This document shows, piece after piece, positions 36,368 to 46,151 of a stretch of DNA of 64,000 nucleotides (position 1 is its first letter; every line of letters starts with the position of its first letter). The stretch is from assembly GCF_017873245.1 (NCBI RefSeq), contig NZ_JAGGJY010000007.1, forward strand, positions 1 through 64,000, read 5' to 3'. Made by a program: the position numbers and the translations under genes. The notes below the pieces were generated by a model. That model did not search any database. It worked only from the letters and a program-made list of their open reading frames with translations, and was not told where the DNA came from. The stretch comes from Clostridium tertium. GTDB taxonomy: Bacteria; Bacillota; Clostridia; Clostridiales; Clostridiaceae.

Positions 36368-38095
36368 TTAATTTAACTTAGAATTGATTAAACTTACTAC
36401 TTCATTTTTGAAACTTTCTAGTTTTTCTTCTGAATCTTTTAAGCTATTTCCCTTAACAGCAACATAAGCTTTCATTTTTGGCTCTGTTCCTGAAGGTCTT
36501 ACTACAAACCATGCACCATTTTCTAAAACGAACTTTAGAACATTTGACTTTGGAAGATCTATTTCTTTTTTATCTCCACTGCTTATATTTTCTTCAGTTC
36601 CTAACTTATAATCATATTTTGTAACTACCTTAACTCCATTAACTTCCACAAGATTTTCATTTCTTAAAGAATCAATACACTTAGATATTTTTTCGCTTCC
36701 TTCTTTTCCTTTTAACTCAAATGATACTAGAGTTTCTTTAAAGTATCCATACTTTTCATATAACTCTACTAAACCATCATAAAGACTTTTTCCTTTTTCC
36801 TTATAGAATAAAGTCATTTCCGCTATTAGCATAGCTGCTATTACAGCATCTTTATCTCTAACAAAATCTCCTGCTAAATATCCATAACTTTCTTCAAATC
36901 CAAAAATATAAGTCTTATCTTTATTAACTTCAAATCCTTGAATCTTTTCACCAATATATTTAAATCCAGTTAATACTTCCATAAGCTCAATATTATATGC
37001 TTCAGCAATTTTCTTAGCACCATCTGTAGTTACTATAGTTTTAATTATAACTCCATCTTCTGGCAGCCTTCCTTCTTCTTTTAAAGCATCTAAAATATAT
37101 TGAGTTAACAATAATCCTGTTTGATTTCCAGTTAATACTCTATATTCACCTTCACTATCTTTTACAACAACACCAATTCTATCTGCATCTGGGTCTGTTG
37201 CAAAAATAACATCTGGATTTTCAGTTTTAGCCATTTCTAATGCTAATTTAAATACTGCTGGTTCTTCTGGGTTTGGATATGATGCAGTTGGGAAGTTTCC
37301 ATCTGGCATTTCTTGTTCTTTAACTACCGATACCCCAGTGTATCCAAGTTCATTAAGAATTCTTCTTACTGGCATGTTTCCTGATCCATGTATTGGAGTA
37401 TATATAACCTTTAAATCACTAGCATTTTCTTTTACTAGTTCTTTTCTAATAGTTAAACCTTTTACTGAATCAATATAAGCTTTATCTACTTCTTCTCCAA
37501 TATATTTTAGCAATCCTTTTGCTAAAGCTTCTTCCTCATCCACTGTATTTATCTTATCAAAACTATCTATTTTATTAACTTCACTTATTATTATGTTAGC
37601 TTTTTCATCAGTAACTTGACCACCAAACTCATCATAAACCTTATAACCGTTATACTCTTTAGGATTATGTGAAGCTGTAACAACAATACCACCAGTACAA
37701 TTTAAATGTCTTACTGCAAAAGAAAGCATTGGAGTTGGTCTTAAACCTTCATACAAATACACATTGATATTATTTGCGCAAAGAGTTAAAGCTGCAGCTT
37801 TTGAAAACTCCTTTGACATATTTCTAGAATCATATGCTATTGCTACTGAAGGATTTTCAAATCTTGTATTTAAATAATTTGCAAATCCTTGAGTTGCTTT
37901 GGAAACAGTATATATATTCATTCTATTACTTCCTGCACCAATTACACCTCTAAGTCCACCTGTACCAAACTCAAGATCCTTATAAAATCTATCTTCAATT
38001 TCCTTTTCGTCCTTTATAGCTCTTAATTCATCTTTCATCTTTTCATCAACTATGTTTGATTCTAACCAATCATTATATTTTTCTCTATATAACAT
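36368..38095 (-). CDS. Phosphoglucomutase/phosphomannomutase (alpha-D-phosphohexomutase)
   Basis: The 575-aa protein catalyses interconversion of hexose-1- and -6-phosphates, probably glucose, feeding UDP-glucose and wall polymers. The phosphoserine loop TASHNPKEYNG near residue 145, the metal-binding FATDPDADRIGV near residue 300, the sugar-binding GFEESYGYL near residue 400 and the phosphate-binding RPSGTEPKMK near the C-terminus are all present. Length fits the PgcA-like group of Firmicutes. Confidence 0.93.
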   Translation of the reverse strand: MLYREKYNDWLESNIVDEKMKDELRAIKDEKEIEDRFYKDLEFGTGGLRGVIGAGSNRMNIYTVSKATQGFANYLNTRFENPSVAIAYDSRNMSKEFSKAAALTLCANNINVYLYEGLRPTPMLSFAVRHLNCTGGIVVTASHNPKEYNGYKVYDEFGGQVTDEKANIIISEVNKIDSFDKINTVDEEEALAKGLLKYIGEEVDKAYIDSVKGLTIRKELVKENASDLKVIYTPIHGSGNMPVRRILNELGYTGVSVVKEQEMPDGNFPTASYPNPEEPAVFKLALEMAKTENPDVIFATDPDADRIGVVVKDSEGEYRVLTGNQTGLLLTQYILDALKEEGRLPEDGVIIKTIVTTDGAKKIAEAYNIELMEVLTGFKYIGEKIQGFEVNKDKTYIFGFEESYGYLAGDFVRDKDAVIAAMLIAEMTLFYKEKGKSLYDGLVELYEKYGYFKETLVSFELKGKEGSEKISKCIDSLRNENLVEVNGVKVVTKYDYKLGTEENISSGDKKEIDLPKSNVLKFVLENGAWFVVRPSGTEPKMKAYVAVKGNSLKDSEEKLESFKNEVVSLINSKLN

Positions 38096-38149
38096 GCTAC
38101 CCCTCCTAAAACTAATAATCAGGTAATATTATACACTAAAGAGTTTAAT

Positions 38150-38200
38150 TATGGAATAAAAAAATGTAAAGGGATAACATATTGCATCTCTTTACATTTT
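38150..38200 (-). terminator. Terminator after the L25 gene
   Basis: AAAATGTAAAGGGAT (38161-38175) pairs with ATCTCTTTACATTTT (38186-38200) with one G-U, ten-base loop, flanked by A/T runs. It lies 16 bases past the stop of the L25 gene. Confidence 0.7.
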
Positions 38201-38215
38201 TCAAGGTTATTTTTA

Positions 38216-38812
38216 TTAATTTTTACTATTTTCTTCTGCTATTTCTTCCATATCATCACTTACAGTTTTTCTTTCGTAGCTCACTGAAGCAATTACAGTA
38301 TTTAAATCATCAATTATTGAAAGTTCAGATGCTATTTCTAAATCTCCTACTCTATAGACATATCCATCATCACTTCTATTGATATTTATATCTACATGTT
38401 TTGGTAACGTATCCGCTGTACATTCTACTCTTATACTATCTTTCTCTTTTTGTAATACCATTCCTCTTTTACCTAAATGACCTTCGCCCACATAATGAAT
38501 TGGTACAGAAGATACTATTTTTTGATTTTGTTCTAATTCTTCTAAGTCCAAATGAATTATTTTATGTGATACTGGATCTCTTTGAACATCTTTAATTAAA
38601 GCTTTATGAGCACATCCATTTAAATCGAAATCCAATACTCCATGCTCTCCATTTTTAGAAATTTCTCTACATAATTCTAATTCTCCAACCTCAAACATAA
38701 AATCATTTAAACTCTTACCATATAATATTCCTGGAACCTTTCCAGCTCTTCTTAGCTTCTTTGCATTGTTAGATATGTTTGAATCTCTCTTATTTAAGTT
38801 TAAGTTATTCAC
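38216..38812 (-). CDS. rplY: Ribosomal protein bL25, CTC-type long form (GTG start)
   Basis: bL25/CTC binds 5S rRNA. The 198-aa long form carries an N-terminal L25 domain with AKKLRRAGKVPGILYGK and IKDVQRDPVSHKIIHLDL, then a C-terminal beta domain (TL5/CTC C-terminal) with VPIHYVGEGHLGKRGMV. The GTG (38810-38812) follows GGAGGAATTATCT. CTC is a general stress protein in B. subtilis. It is monocistronic and reads away from the decarboxylase gene. Confidence 0.92.
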   Translation of the reverse strand: MNNLNLNKRDSNISNNAKKLRRAGKVPGILYGKSLNDFMFEVGELELCREISKNGEHGVLDFDLNGCAHKALIKDVQRDPVSHKIIHLDLEELEQNQKIVSSVPIHYVGEGHLGKRGMVLQKEKDSIRVECTADTLPKHVDININRSDDGYVYRVGDLEIASELSIIDDLNTVIASVSYERKTVSDDMEEIAEENSKN

Positions 38813-38924
38813 AGATAATTCCTCCTATTATTCAGCTTCTCTTCAAATATTGTTGTCAGAAAAACTATATTTTATTCAAATTTCACTATTTTACATATTT
38901 CTTTTAATTAAATTGAGTATTTTA

Positions 38925-38953
38925 TTGCATAGTTTAAACTAATAAAATATAAT
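38925..38953 (+). promoter_or_regulatory. Sigma-A promoter for the PLP decarboxylase
   Basis: TTGCAT (38925-38930), 17-base spacer and perfect TATAAT (38948-38953). Transcription would start near 38960, leaving a leader of about 58 bases. Confidence 0.82.
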
Positions 38954-39017
38954 ATTATTGTTTGTATAAAACTTATTGGATAACCAATAATATTTATAAG
39001 AGAGAAGGTGTTCTAAA

Positions 39018-40481
39018 TTGTATAAATTAAATCAAAATGAAACTCCTCTTTTTGATGCCCTTAAGGAGTATGTAGATAGAGACACGCTACCATTTCATGT
39101 TCCTGGACACAAAAAGGGAGTAGGTATAGATAAAGAATTTAAAAATTTTATAGGTGAAAATCCATTTAAAATAGATGTTACAGTATTTAAACTAGTTGAT
39201 AGCTTACATCACCCTACTGGCCCTATAAAAAAAGCCCAAGAATTAGTAGCTGATGCTTATGAATCACATGCTTCATTTTTCTCAATTCACGGTACATCAG
39301 GTGCTATACAAGCTATGATCCTTGCAGTAGTAAATGATGGTGATAAAATAATCGTTCCTAGAAATGTACATAAATCAGTTACTTCTGGTATTATTTTAAG
39401 TGGCGCTGTTCCAGTTTTTATGGAACCTGAAATTGATAAGAAATTAGGAATTGCTCACGGTGTAACTCCTGAAACTGTTGAAAAAACTCTTAAAGAAAAT
39501 CCAGATGCTAAAGCTGTATTAATTATAAATCCTACTTATTATGGTGTTGCAACCGACATAAAGAAAATTGCTGATATAGTCCATAGCTATGATATTCCAT
39601 TAATAGTAGATGAAGCACATGGTCCTCATTTAGCATTTTCAGAAAAATTACCTATGTCAGCTTTAAAAGCTGGTGCTGATATTTGTGCTCAAAGTACACA
39701 TAAAATAATAGGATCATTAACTCAAGGCTCTTTATTACATGTTAAAAGTAAATATGTAGATCCTAAAAGAGTTCAGCAAATTTTAAATTTAATGCAGACA
39801 ACTTCTCCTTCATATATAATAATGGCATCTTTAGATTGTGCTAGAAGACAAATTGCATTAGAAGGAAAAGACTTACTTCAAAAAACAATAGAACTTTGCA
39901 AGTATACTAGGGCTGAAATAAATAAAATTCCTGGATTCTATTGCTTTGGAGAAGAAGTTCTAGGAAAGCCTGGTTCATATTCATTTGATCCTACAAAACT
40001 TACTATTTCTTCTAGAGAACTTGGAATAACAGGATTTGAACTTGATATGATCCTTGCAGATAAATATCATATTCAAATGGAATTATCTGATTTTTATAAT
40101 GTTTTAGCGGTTGGCTCATTTGGAGATACTAAAGAAGGTATGGATAGATTACTATCTGCACTTAAAGAAATATCTAATGATTATTATGGTAAAAAGGAAC
40201 CTGTTCAAGACTTTTTAGATATTCCTGCTATACCAACAAAAATACTTAATCCAAGAGAAGCTTTTTATAGTGATAAAATTTCAATTCCTTTAAATGAAAG
40301 CATAGGTAAAATTTCTGGTGAATTCTTACTTGCTTATCCTCCTGGAATTCCAGTACTTTGTCCTGGAGAGGAAATAACTCAAGAAGTTGTAGATTATGTT
40401 CATGATTTAAAAAGAGCTAATTTATATGTTCAAGGAACAGAAGATTTAACTGTAGAAAACATTAAAATTGTAAATAAATAG
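39018..40481 (+). CDS. Orn/Lys/Arg decarboxylase-family PLP enzyme (SpeA-like), TTG start
   Basis: The 487-aa protein is a fold-type I PLP enzyme. It begins with TLPFHVPGHKKGVGIDKEF, typical of the short Gram-positive decarboxylases, and carries FSIHGTSGAIQAMILAV, VDEAHGPHL and the PLP-lysine motif QSTHKIIGSLTQGS. The compact C-terminal domain ends soon after AYPPGIPVLCPGE. SpeA-type arginine decarboxylase is the best fit; lysine decarboxylase is possible. The start is TTG at 39018 after AGAAGGTG. It has its own promoter and a large hairpin at the 3' end. Confidence 0.88.
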   Translation: MYKLNQNETPLFDALKEYVDRDTLPFHVPGHKKGVGIDKEFKNFIGENPFKIDVTVFKLVDSLHHPTGPIKKAQELVADAYESHASFFSIHGTSGAIQAMILAVVNDGDKIIVPRNVHKSVTSGIILSGAVPVFMEPEIDKKLGIAHGVTPETVEKTLKENPDAKAVLIINPTYYGVATDIKKIADIVHSYDIPLIVDEAHGPHLAFSEKLPMSALKAGADICAQSTHKIIGSLTQGSLLHVKSKYVDPKRVQQILNLMQTTSPSYIIMASLDCARRQIALEGKDLLQKTIELCKYTRAEINKIPGFYCFGEEVLGKPGSYSFDPTKLTISSRELGITGFELDMILADKYHIQMELSDFYNVLAVGSFGDTKEGMDRLLSALKEISNDYYGKKEPVQDFLDIPAIPTKILNPREAFYSDKISIPLNESIGKISGEFLLAYPPGIPVLCPGEEITQEVVDYVHDLKRANLYVQGTEDLTVENIKIVNK

Positions 40482-40506
40482 AACACCTATAAGTTTTATT
40501 TATTTA

Positions 40507-40616
40507 CTATAAAATAAAAAAGAATATTTTATAGTTTCTATAAATAATAAAAAGGTAATTTGATAAATAAAATTGTCCTTGACATAAGGTCCATTTTAAA
40601 ATCAAATTACCTTTTT
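40507..40616. terminator. Compound hairpins between the converging decarboxylase and VanY-type genes
   Basis: CTATAAAATA/TATTTTATAG (40507-40516, 40525-40534) is followed by a long stem AAAAGGTAATTTGAT with ATCAAATTACCTTTT (about 40550-40564 and 40601-40615). Inside the long loop a second stem is possible around CCTT-GACAT-AAGG. T-runs on both sides make it a bidirectional terminator; the nesting is larger than usual. Confidence 0.7.
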
Positions 40617-40617
40617 A

Positions 40618-41745
40618 TTATAATCCTAAATATTCTTCTAAAGTTAAGTCACTATCTTTAAAGTTTTTACTATGATCAACTCCAATATATCTAAAGTGCC
40701 ATGACTCATGCATATATCCAGTTTTCCATTCCTTACCTTCCGGATATCTTAAAATAAATCCATATTTATAACTATTGTCTTTAAGCCATTTTGCTTCATC
40801 AGTATATTTAAAATCTTCTTCTGCCCAAAGTGATCTATCAACACCACCTATATCAAAAGCAAGCCCTGTTTGATGTTCACTAAATCCAGGTTTAGCAGAA
40901 AATGTATCTGTAGGATCTTGCCCATAATTCGATACATAATTCCAATATAGTCTATTTTGACTCCAATAACTTCTATAAGTTGAAAATGCATTTAAATAAA
41001 TGCCTTCGTTAGCTGCATCTGCCTTCATATTTTCAAATGCTTGCCTTGCTTCTGCCCCTTCTCCTGGTGCAAAGCTATCAGGTAATCCAAACTCTTTATT
41101 TACAATTAAAATTCCATTTATATATTTAGGCTCCCTTACACTTGCATCTTCATTTGACTTTTCTTCATATGTCTCCTTTATACGTCTTTCATTGGCAACC
41201 TTTTTAGTTTCATTTATATAATTAATCAATGAATTTAATGTTTCTTTAGCTTGTTTATATTTTTTCTCACTAAATAATTGATTGTATTCATCAGCAAGTT
41301 CATTAACCTTATTCATTTCTTCTTCTGAAAAACCTTTTAGGTTGTCCTCATTTATATCATTAAACATATTTTCAAGCTCTATTTGATTTGATGCACTTAA
41401 TTCATTTATTTTTGATTTTAAGTTTGAAATTAAGCTTTCTAACTCTTCAGTTATCCCTTGTGATAAATTCTTTTCAATATTTTCTATAAATTTATTAATT
41501 TCATTTATCTTTTCATCTGTAGTATATATATTGTTAAAACTCTCTTTGATAGATTTATAATCATTTATAGCTTCCATTTGAAGACTAAATCGCTCACTAG
41601 CTTCTGCTTCGGAGTGCAATAAACTAAAGTGTTTTATTTTAATAGGAGTATATAAAAACAATCCAATTATAACTCCCAAAATAGTTAACGAAATAATCCT
41701 TCGTTTTAACATTTTCCTTCTTCTGCTTGTTTTATGCTTTTTCAA
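40618..41745 (-). CDS. VanY-type D-Ala-D-Ala/LD carboxypeptidase (peptidase M15B)
   Basis: TTG (41743-41745) is preferred because GGAGGG lies before it (375 aa). The protein has a very basic tail (HKTSRRRKMLKRR), one transmembrane segment (about 15-33), a long helical stalk with coiled-coil character (about 45-190) and a C-terminal M15B domain. Metal and catalytic residues show as SEHQTGLAFDIG and ESWHFRYIG, and the substrate area as FSTYRSYWSQNRLYW. It trims peptidoglycan stem peptides at the outer face of the membrane. It is not accompanied by vancomycin-resistance genes. Confidence 0.9.
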   Translation of the reverse strand: MKKHKTSRRRKMLKRRIISLTILGVIIGLFLYTPIKIKHFSLLHSEAEASERFSLQMEAINDYKSIKESFNNIYTTDEKINEINKFIENIEKNLSQGITEELESLISNLKSKINELSASNQIELENMFNDINEDNLKGFSEEEMNKVNELADEYNQLFSEKKYKQAKETLNSLINYINETKKVANERRIKETYEEKSNEDASVREPKYINGILIVNKEFGLPDSFAPGEGAEARQAFENMKADAANEGIYLNAFSTYRSYWSQNRLYWNYVSNYGQDPTDTFSAKPGFSEHQTGLAFDIGGVDRSLWAEEDFKYTDEAKWLKDNSYKYGFILRYPEGKEWKTGYMHESWHFRYIGVDHSKNFKDSDLTLEEYLGL

Positions 41746-41819
41746 AATCCACCCTCCATTACTTTTCAGCATTCATTAGTGCACATAAATTTAAATATAA
41801 TTTATATTTTATAAATTTT

Positions 41820-42860
41820 CTACTCACTTAATAAAATCTTAATTTTTTCTCTTAAGTTTTTATCTAAAGAATATTCACTTAAATAGTATAACTTGCTATT
41901 TATATCAGCATCATTATTATCTAACGTAAAATATGTCATTGCTGCATCAATTCTTAAAGAATCATCAATTTTATCAATTGAAACAGTCCTTGGATCATCC
42001 TCTTCTATCATCATAATTTCTTCTAAGTTAATTACATTTTTGCCCATAGCTATTGCTTTAAGAAATTTCAAATGTCCTTTAGTAAATCTTTCTGCTGCAT
42101 TTATTAAATGCTTTAATGTCTTATAAGCATTTTCTATTTCTCCATTCTTTACAAAACTCTTATAAAAATGTTGGATTAATCCAATTACTTGATTATTTTC
42201 TTTAATTTGAGACATAAATCCTAAAATAATAATTTTATTTTCATCATTAAACGCAATTAAATTATTCATAATTGAATTAATTATTTCTTCCGTTCTTACA
42301 TTTTCGCTTGCTAACTTGCATAATAAATTTGTAGCTTTTAAATTTAAATTTGAATTTCTTTGTGAAACTTTCTCTAGAATAGGAACTGCATCTTCTTTAT
42401 AGCTGTAAATTATCATTAATACTGAATTTTCAACAACTATAGACCACTCTCCTATTTCATTGTACTTATCTATAAACCTACTTGGCTTATGTATTTTTCC
42501 ATTTAAGTAATTTGGTAATTCACTTAAATATTCTCTTCCTATATTATTTGCTGCTTCTCTTGCTACTATCCTAACTTGATCGAAATCATCATATAATTCA
42601 ATTACCTTTAAAATCTCACTGGAAATTATGTTATCTATTTCTTCCTTTGATAGTTTAACCTCTTCTTTTAAATTTATTTCTTCAAGATTTTCAATAGTAT
42701 TTTTTTCTACTTTCAAATCTATTTCTTCTTTATAATTAAGTTCTTCTTTATAATCATTCTCTTTTAAATCATCTATCTTTTTTTCATATTCATCTTCATA
42801 CTCTTCATCATAATCGTCTTCGTAATTTTTTCTTTTTCTAAAAATATCTAATATCCCCAT
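41820..42860 (-). CDS. Uncharacterised helical protein with an acidic tail
   Basis: The 346-aa protein is not recognised. It begins MGILDIFRKRK, followed by an extremely acidic stretch of Asp, Glu and Tyr (about residues 12-50) and then helical segments with the regular spacing of HEAT/ARM-like repeats (VVENSVLMIIYSYKEDAVPI, LNLKATNLLCKLASENV, KTLKHLINAAERF). No signal or membrane segment. A GGGAGAA site precedes the ATG, and DUF523 lies just upstream. A scaffold or adaptor role is possible but not shown by any motif. Confidence 0.6.
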   Translation of the reverse strand: MGILDIFRKRKNYEDDYDEEYEDEYEKKIDDLKENDYKEELNYKEEIDLKVEKNTIENLEEINLKEEVKLSKEEIDNIISSEILKVIELYDDFDQVRIVAREAANNIGREYLSELPNYLNGKIHKPSRFIDKYNEIGEWSIVVENSVLMIIYSYKEDAVPILEKVSQRNSNLNLKATNLLCKLASENVRTEEIINSIMNNLIAFNDENKIIILGFMSQIKENNQVIGLIQHFYKSFVKNGEIENAYKTLKHLINAAERFTKGHLKFLKAIAMGKNVINLEEIMMIEEDDPRTVSIDKIDDSLRIDAAMTYFTLDNNDADINSKLYYLSEYSLDKNLREKIKILLSE

Positions 42861-42862
42861 AA

Positions 42863-43312
42863 TTATTCTCCCTTCAAGTCAATATCACTTATAATATCTA
42901 TTCCATTTTTCTCTAGAATAGTAGCCGTCAAACCTTTGCCTTTTATTTTTGTTCCATTAAAATTTCCATCATAAATATAATTAACTCCACATGATGGGCT
43001 TCCTTCTTTTAAAATAGCTTTATTTATTTTACTTAATTTAGCTATATGTAAAGTCTCATATGCTCCCTTTAAAAACTCTTTGGTAACGTCTAAACCTTTT
43101 TTAGTTATAATTTTATTGTTACCATTTAAAACGCCTTCTGAGTCTCCTTGAATTTCTGCTGGAGTTCTAGGTGTAGGGAGTCCTCCTAGTTGTTCAGGAC
43201 ATATCAATATGGCTTTACCTTCTTTAAAAAGATCCAAACACTTACTATTTAAGTTATTACTACCATTATATTTGCAATTAACCCCACATAAACAACTACT
43301 TATAAGATACAT
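42863..43312 (-). CDS. DUF523 family cysteine-rich protein
   Basis: The 149-aa protein has the family N-terminus LISSCLCGVNCKYNG with three cysteines in close spacing, CPEQLGGLPTPRTPAEI near residue 39 and LKEGSPSCGVNYIYDG near residue 100. These conserved cysteines suggest an iron-sulphur or metal site. Function is uncharacterised. It lies three bases upstream of the acidic helical protein and is probably co-transcribed. Confidence 0.85.
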   Translation of the reverse strand: MYLISSCLCGVNCKYNGSNNLNSKCLDLFKEGKAILICPEQLGGLPTPRTPAEIQGDSEGVLNGNNKIITKKGLDVTKEFLKGAYETLHIAKLSKINKAILKEGSPSCGVNYIYDGNFNGTKIKGKGLTATILEKNGIDIISDIDLKGE

Positions 43313-43339
43313 ATATACACCTCTTTTCCTATATAATTA

Positions 43340-43374
43340 TAACATAAAAAAAGACTCGAAAACACGAGTCTTTC
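43340..43374 (-). terminator. Terminator after mutS2
   Basis: AAAGACTCG (43350-43358) pairs with CGAGTCTTT (43365-43373), loop AAAACA, followed on the minus strand by seven T residues. The stop of mutS2 is 30 bases upstream. Confidence 0.85.
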
Positions 43375-43403
43375 CTTATCTTAATAGTATTTTAATTATT
43401 ATT

Positions 43404-45761
43404 TTATTTAAGAATTGCTATTGTTACTCCATCGCCACCTTCGCCATATTCGCCTAATCTATAGCTTTTAACATGTGGATGCCTTTTTAACATATCATTT
43501 ATAGCTTTTCTTAAAACTCCTGTTCCTTTTCCATGAACTATTGTTACTTCTCCTAAATTAGCCATATATGCTTCATCTAAATATTTATCTGTTTTATAAC
43601 AAGCTTCTTCTGCATCCATTCCTCTTAAGTCAACTCTATTTTCTATTGATTTTAAGTTTAACTTAAGCTCTCTCTTCTTCTTTTCTTTTTTATTTGGTGT
43701 ATTATTAACTTTTCTTAAATCTTTTAACTTAACATTTATTTTCATTATACCTGCTTCTACTTGTACTTCTCCTCTTGAATCAGGCATTGTAATAATTATT
43801 ACATTTTGATTTAAAGAAGGTAAATATGCATCCATTCCTAAAATTACTTTTTCAATAACTTCTCCTGTATTTTCTCTTATTTTATATAATGACTCTTCCT
43901 TCTTTTCTAAACTATCCTTAAGTTTCTTTCTTTCTTCTTCTAATCTCGCTCTACCACCTTTAGAAATTCCAAGCTTCTCAAGTTCTCTCATTGCCTTTAA
44001 GATTTCATCTGCTTCATCTTTTGCTTTTGCTATAATATCTTTTGCTTCTCTTCTAGCTTCATTATAAGCCTTATCTCTAACTTCTTCTAATTTTTTAAAC
44101 TTTTCATCATATTTCTTTTTAAGCTCTTCTGCTTCTATTTTTATTCTTTTAGCTTCCCTTGCATCTCTATTAGCTAAAATACTTTTTTCTTGAAGATCCC
44201 TTATTAAATCTTCAAATTGAAGATTTTCTGATGAAATATTACTTTTAGCTTTATTTATTACATCGTCTTGAAGTCCTAATCTCTTTGAAATTTCAAAGGC
44301 ATTTGATTTTCCTGGAACACCAATTAAAAGTCTATAAGTAGGTCTTAAAGTTTCAACATCAAATTCAACAGATGCATTTTCAATCCCAGCTGTTCTTAAA
44401 GCATATCCTTTTAATTCACTATAATGTGTTGTTGCTATTAATCTAGCTTCTTGCTCTCTTAATGTATCTATTATAGCTATTGCTAGAGCTGCACCTTCAA
44501 CTGGATCAGTACCTGACCCTAATTCATCAAATAAAACTAATGAACTATCGTCTGCTTCTTTCATTATTTTTACTATATTAGTCATATGAGATGAAAAGGT
44601 AGATAAGGATTGCTCTATACTTTGTTCATCTCCTATATCAGCAAATATCTTTCTGAAAAAGCTTATGCTTGAAGCATCTTTTGCTGGTATTAAAAGTCCA
44701 CTAAGTCCCATTAAATGTAATAATCCAACTGTCTTTAACGTTACTGTTTTCCCCCCAGTATTTGGTCCAGTAATCATTAAAGTATTAAATTCTTTACCTA
44801 AATAAATATCAGAAGGAACTACTACCTTAGGATCAATTAAAGGATGTCTTCCTTGAATTATATCAAAACTTCTATCTTCATTAACTTCTGGACAAATAGC
44901 ATTTAAACTAGAAGCATATTTCCCTTTTGCAAATATGAAATCTAATTCTGTAAGAATCTTATAATTAGATTCAACAGTTTCAATATTTTCATAAACTCTA
45001 TTAGATAAATCCATTAATATCCTTTCAATTTCTGCTTTTTCCTTTAGTTTAAGTTCTTTAATTTCATTATTTAAATTTACAAGACTCATAGGCTCAATAA
45101 ATAATGTTGCTCCAGTTGAACTTTGGTCATGTACAAGACCTGGAACTGCTCCCTTATATTCAGCCTTTACAGGTAAAACATACCTATCTCCCCTCATTGT
45201 ATATAAAGTATCTTGAAGGTACTTTGCATTTGCTCTTACAATTGAATTTATTTTATCTCTAACCGAAGAATTTTTTTCTTTTAAATTTCTTCTTATTCCA
45301 TTTAAAGTACTACTTGCTTTATCACTTATTTCATCTTCAGAAATTATAGACATTTCTATAATGTCTTCAAGATTTTTTATAGGAGTTAGTATATATGCTA
45401 AATCTTCTAAAATGACATGAGGAACTTCATCTTCTCTTCTAGATATATATTCCTTAAATCTTCTTGAACATTTAAGCATACCACCAATTTTTAATAATTG
45501 ACCTGCTGATAGTACTCCTCCTTTTTTAGCTCTCTCCACTCCCTCTCTGACATCAAATAATCCTTCAAATGGAGGATTTCCTTTTGTTATTAATAAATCC
45601 AATGCTTCATTACTTTCCTTAAGCTTATTTTTAACTTCAAATACAGTATCATAAGGTATAAGATTATCTATAAGATTTTTTCCACCATGTGTTATTGCAT
45701 ATTCTTTTAATTTTTCTTTTATTTTATTAAATTCTAATACTCTAAGAGTTCTTTCTTCCAT
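43404..45761 (-). CDS. mutS2: Endonuclease/ribosome-collision factor MutS2
   Basis: MutS2 binds branched DNA and, in B. subtilis, splits collided ribosomes through its Smr domain. The 785-aa protein has MutS core and lever regions, a P-loop TGPNTGGKTVTLKTVG near residue 330, the signature FDELGSGTDPVEGAALA near residue 410, an Ala/Lys/Glu-rich helical linker (about 520-640) and a C-terminal Smr domain with VDLRGMDAEEACY and HGKGTGVLRKAI. Full length, no frameshift. RqcH, YlmH and MutS2 in one window give three candidate ribosome-rescue factors. Confidence 0.95.
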   Translation of the reverse strand: MEERTLRVLEFNKIKEKLKEYAITHGGKNLIDNLIPYDTVFEVKNKLKESNEALDLLITKGNPPFEGLFDVREGVERAKKGGVLSAGQLLKIGGMLKCSRRFKEYISRREDEVPHVILEDLAYILTPIKNLEDIIEMSIISEDEISDKASSTLNGIRRNLKEKNSSVRDKINSIVRANAKYLQDTLYTMRGDRYVLPVKAEYKGAVPGLVHDQSSTGATLFIEPMSLVNLNNEIKELKLKEKAEIERILMDLSNRVYENIETVESNYKILTELDFIFAKGKYASSLNAICPEVNEDRSFDIIQGRHPLIDPKVVVPSDIYLGKEFNTLMITGPNTGGKTVTLKTVGLLHLMGLSGLLIPAKDASSISFFRKIFADIGDEQSIEQSLSTFSSHMTNIVKIMKEADDSSLVLFDELGSGTDPVEGAALAIAIIDTLREQEARLIATTHYSELKGYALRTAGIENASVEFDVETLRPTYRLLIGVPGKSNAFEISKRLGLQDDVINKAKSNISSENLQFEDLIRDLQEKSILANRDAREAKRIKIEAEELKKKYDEKFKKLEEVRDKAYNEARREAKDIIAKAKDEADEILKAMRELEKLGISKGGRARLEEERKKLKDSLEKKEESLYKIRENTGEVIEKVILGMDAYLPSLNQNVIIITMPDSRGEVQVEAGIMKINVKLKDLRKVNNTPNKKEKKKRELKLNLKSIENRVDLRGMDAEEACYKTDKYLDEAYMANLGEVTIVHGKGTGVLRKAINDMLKRHPHVKSYRLGEYGEGGDGVTIAILK

Positions 45762-45781
45762 AATATCTCCTCTTCATTACC

Positions 45782-46141
45782 TTAGCCTTTAATTTTGCTT
45801 AATAAATTAGCTATGCCTCTATTAAAATTATTATAGTTATAGGTAGCTAATAATGCTGAAATCAGTACATATAAATTACTTATAACTGCAAATGTATTAA
45901 TTGGAATCTTATTATCATTTTCCTTAATTAATATAGCTAATAAAAACAACGTTACTCCTATAGCAATCATTATAATTTGCTTTTTCCAAAGATCTTGTAA
46001 TAATTTAATACCTTCTCTTCTATATTCAGCATTTGCATTTATTATTTCATTATTTTTTTTAAATTTTCTTGTTCCTAATATAACTAATAAGTTTAATAAA
46101 ACTACGCCTAAAAGTAAATAATTTAGTAATGTAATACTCAT
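45782..46141 (-). CDS. Small membrane protein of unknown function
   Basis: The 119-aa protein has three hydrophobic segments: LNYLLLGVVLLNLLVILG near residue 4, IIMIAIGVTLFLLAILI near residue 54 and ISNLYVLISALLATYN near residue 85. Basic residues between segments suggest cytoplasmic loops. It lies between mutS2 (20 bases) and the U32 peptidase gene (10 bases) and is probably part of the same transcript. No family was recognised. Confidence 0.6.
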   Translation of the reverse strand: MSITLLNYLLLGVVLLNLLVILGTRKFKKNNEIINANAEYRREGIKLLQDLWKKQIIMIAIGVTLFLLAILIKENDNKIPINTFAVISNLYVLISALLATYNYNNFNRGIANLLSKIKG

Positions 46142-46151
46142 ATTTTCTCCT

